Positions 6,007 to 6,359 of a stretch of DNA of 6,359 nucleotides are shown here, in pieces. Both the position numbers and the translations under genes were made by a program. The DNA comes from Sphingomonadales bacterium UBA1936 (GTDB lineage Bacteria > Pseudomonadota > Alphaproteobacteria > Sphingomonadales > Sphingomonadaceae): the NCBI GenBank assembly GCA_002336985.1, contig DDFE01000149.1:1-6359 (forward strand). Reading direction: 5' to 3'. Numbering within the stretch: the stretch's first letter is position 1; each line of letters begins with the position of its first letter. The notes beneath the pieces were generated by a model. That model did not search any database and had not been told where the DNA came from. It worked only from the letters and a program-made list of their open reading frames with translations.

Positions 6007-6021
6007 CGCGGCAAAGCCGCG
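6007..6021. repeat. Short GC hairpin
   Basis: CGCGGC (6007-6012) pairs perfectly with GCCGCG (6016-6021) around an AAA loop. It is the first of four adjacent hairpins. No T-run follows. Confidence 0.6.
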
Positions 6022-6023
6022 CC

Positions 6024-6047
6024 GTCGGTCGGCTGATAGCCGCCGGC
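6024..6047. repeat. Hairpin with bulge
   Basis: CGGCT (6030-6034) pairs with AGCCG (6038-6042) around GAT. The stem extends by CGG/CCG (6026-6028 with 6043-6045) past a one-base bulge, and by two more pairs to 6024/6047. Confidence 0.5.
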
Positions 6048-6054
6048 CGTGCTT

Positions 6055-6093
6055 GGGCGTGTCGGAAAATAGCTCCGCTATTTTTCGCCGCCC
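6055..6093. repeat. AT-rich hairpin with GC base, terminator-like
   Basis: CGGAAAATAGC (6063-6073) pairs with GCTATTTTTCG (6077-6087, one G-T pair) around TCC. A second stem GGGCG (6055-6059) with CGCCC (6089-6093) closes it beyond a small internal loop. The AT-rich stem stands out in this GC-rich region. Confidence 0.65.
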
Positions 6094-6094
6094 T

Positions 6095-6144
6095 ACGCAG
6101 AAAGGCCCCCGCTCCGGGGGCGAGGAGCGGGGGCCGGCCTGCGT
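6095..6144 (-). terminator. Strong hairpin, probable terminator of the minus-strand gene ending at 6280
   Basis: A perfect 12-bp stem GGCCCCCGCTCC (6104-6115) with its complement (6124-6135) encloses an 8-nt loop. A further 6-bp stem ACGCAG/CTGCGT (6095-6100 with 6139-6144) lies outside a 3 by 3 internal loop. Read on the minus strand, the GC stem is followed by TTTCT, a short T-rich tail suited to intrinsic termination. It lies about 135 nt past the stop at 6280. Read on the plus strand there is no T-run. Confidence 0.6.
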
Positions 6145-6177
6145 TCGTCACGCGGACAGCGCAGAGAAAGATCCGGA

Positions 6178-6203
6178 GGCGGGCAACAGGGGGAAATCCC
6201 GCC
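6178..6203. repeat. Weak hairpin
   Basis: GGCGGG (6178-6183) pairs with CCCGCC (6198-6203) around a 14-nt loop. A six-pair GC stem can occur by chance in DNA of this composition. Confidence 0.35.
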
Positions 6204-6279
6204 AAACCATCCCAACGCTGTAGTGTCGAATTAGACCACCGAACCTGTCGGGATAATGAACGGGATTGTACGGTTTCGT

Positions 6280-6359
6280 TCAGCGAATGCCCCGCCCCGT
6301 CCGCGGATCGCGCCAACGGAACGCTTCGTCGCCCACCGCTACGTTGAACTGCTGCGCGG
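6280..6359 (-). CDS. C-terminal end of an unidentified protein, partial at the right edge
   Basis: Reading the minus strand, 25 codons enter from the right edge and stop at TGA (6280-6282). The tail reads AQQFNVAVGDEAFRWRDPRTG and then RGIR. The mix of aromatic, acidic and basic residues and the RDPRTGR ending look like a genuine protein C-terminus rather than the Ala/Arg/Pro-rich shadow reading of the other frames. I do not recognise the family and too little is visible to assign a function. The downstream hairpin at 6095-6144 with a T-rich tail on this strand fits a terminator for this gene. Confidence 0.5.
   Translation of the reverse strand, partial: AQQFNVAVGDEAFRWRDPRTGRGIR

Larger units (their letters stand above)
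5995..6279. other. Intergenic region dense in hairpins, no coding gene seen
   Basis: Between the palindromic repeat and the minus-strand stop at 6280 I see no credible coding sequence. Reading frames crossing it lack family motifs and run through the repeat arms. It holds four near-contiguous hairpins (6007-6144) and a weaker one (6178-6203). The part from about 6204 to 6279 shows no structure or motif I can name. Confidence 0.6.

Noticed and set aside
5679..6014. Minus-strand frames across the repeat with VIASAAKQS / CFAALAMT peptides
   Set aside because: These peptides are the translation of the palindromic repeat arms, a frequent source of false genes.
6178..6203. GGCGGG...CCCGCC as an additional terminator
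   Set aside because: Six pairs with a 14-nt loop and no T-run on either strand; kept only as a weak hairpin.

Overview
The window is GC-rich and reads as chromosomal DNA of an alphaproteobacterium, most likely a sphingomonad (Sphingomonadales). This is inferred from protein style, from the tlpA / argH / lipoprotein / lysA arrangement, and from the 'GTCATTGCGAG...GAAGCAATCC' palindromic repeats. No rRNA, tRNA or taxon-defining marker is present, so the placement is an inference.

Layout. Positions 1-629 (minus) hold the N-terminal part of a siroheme synthase (CysG type) that runs off the left edge. After a 47-nt divergent gap, positions 677-2341 (plus) carry a two-gene unit. The first gene encodes a small exported His/Met/Cys-bearing protein. 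The second encodes a 440-residue exported, probable outer-membrane beta-barrel protein with a Met/His-rich N-terminus. A role in periplasmic or outer-membrane copper handling is the best guess for the pair. A 77-nt palindromic repeat fills the gap to the convergent minus-strand operon argH-lptM-lysA (5328 down to 2431). That operon covers the last step of arginine synthesis, a small lipoprotein that probably supports LPS transport, and the last step of lysine synthesis. Divergent from argH, with start codons only 16 nt apart, is a TlpA-type thioredoxin lipoprotein (5345-5914) that begins at TTG behind a strong GGAGG ribosome binding site.

The right end (5915-6279) has no gene. It holds a second copy of the palindromic repeat, four near end-to-end hairpins (6007-6144) and a further weaker one (6178-6203). 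A minus-strand reading frame ending at 6280 and leaving the window on the right is probably the C-terminus of another gene.

The biosynthetic genes look ordinary. The items most worth a second look are the metal-binding-looking pair, the siroheme synthase with what seems to be a decayed methyltransferase domain, the overlapping argH/tlpA start region, and the hairpin-dense right-hand intergenic region. I found no CRISPR array, transposase, phage gene or clear defence system.
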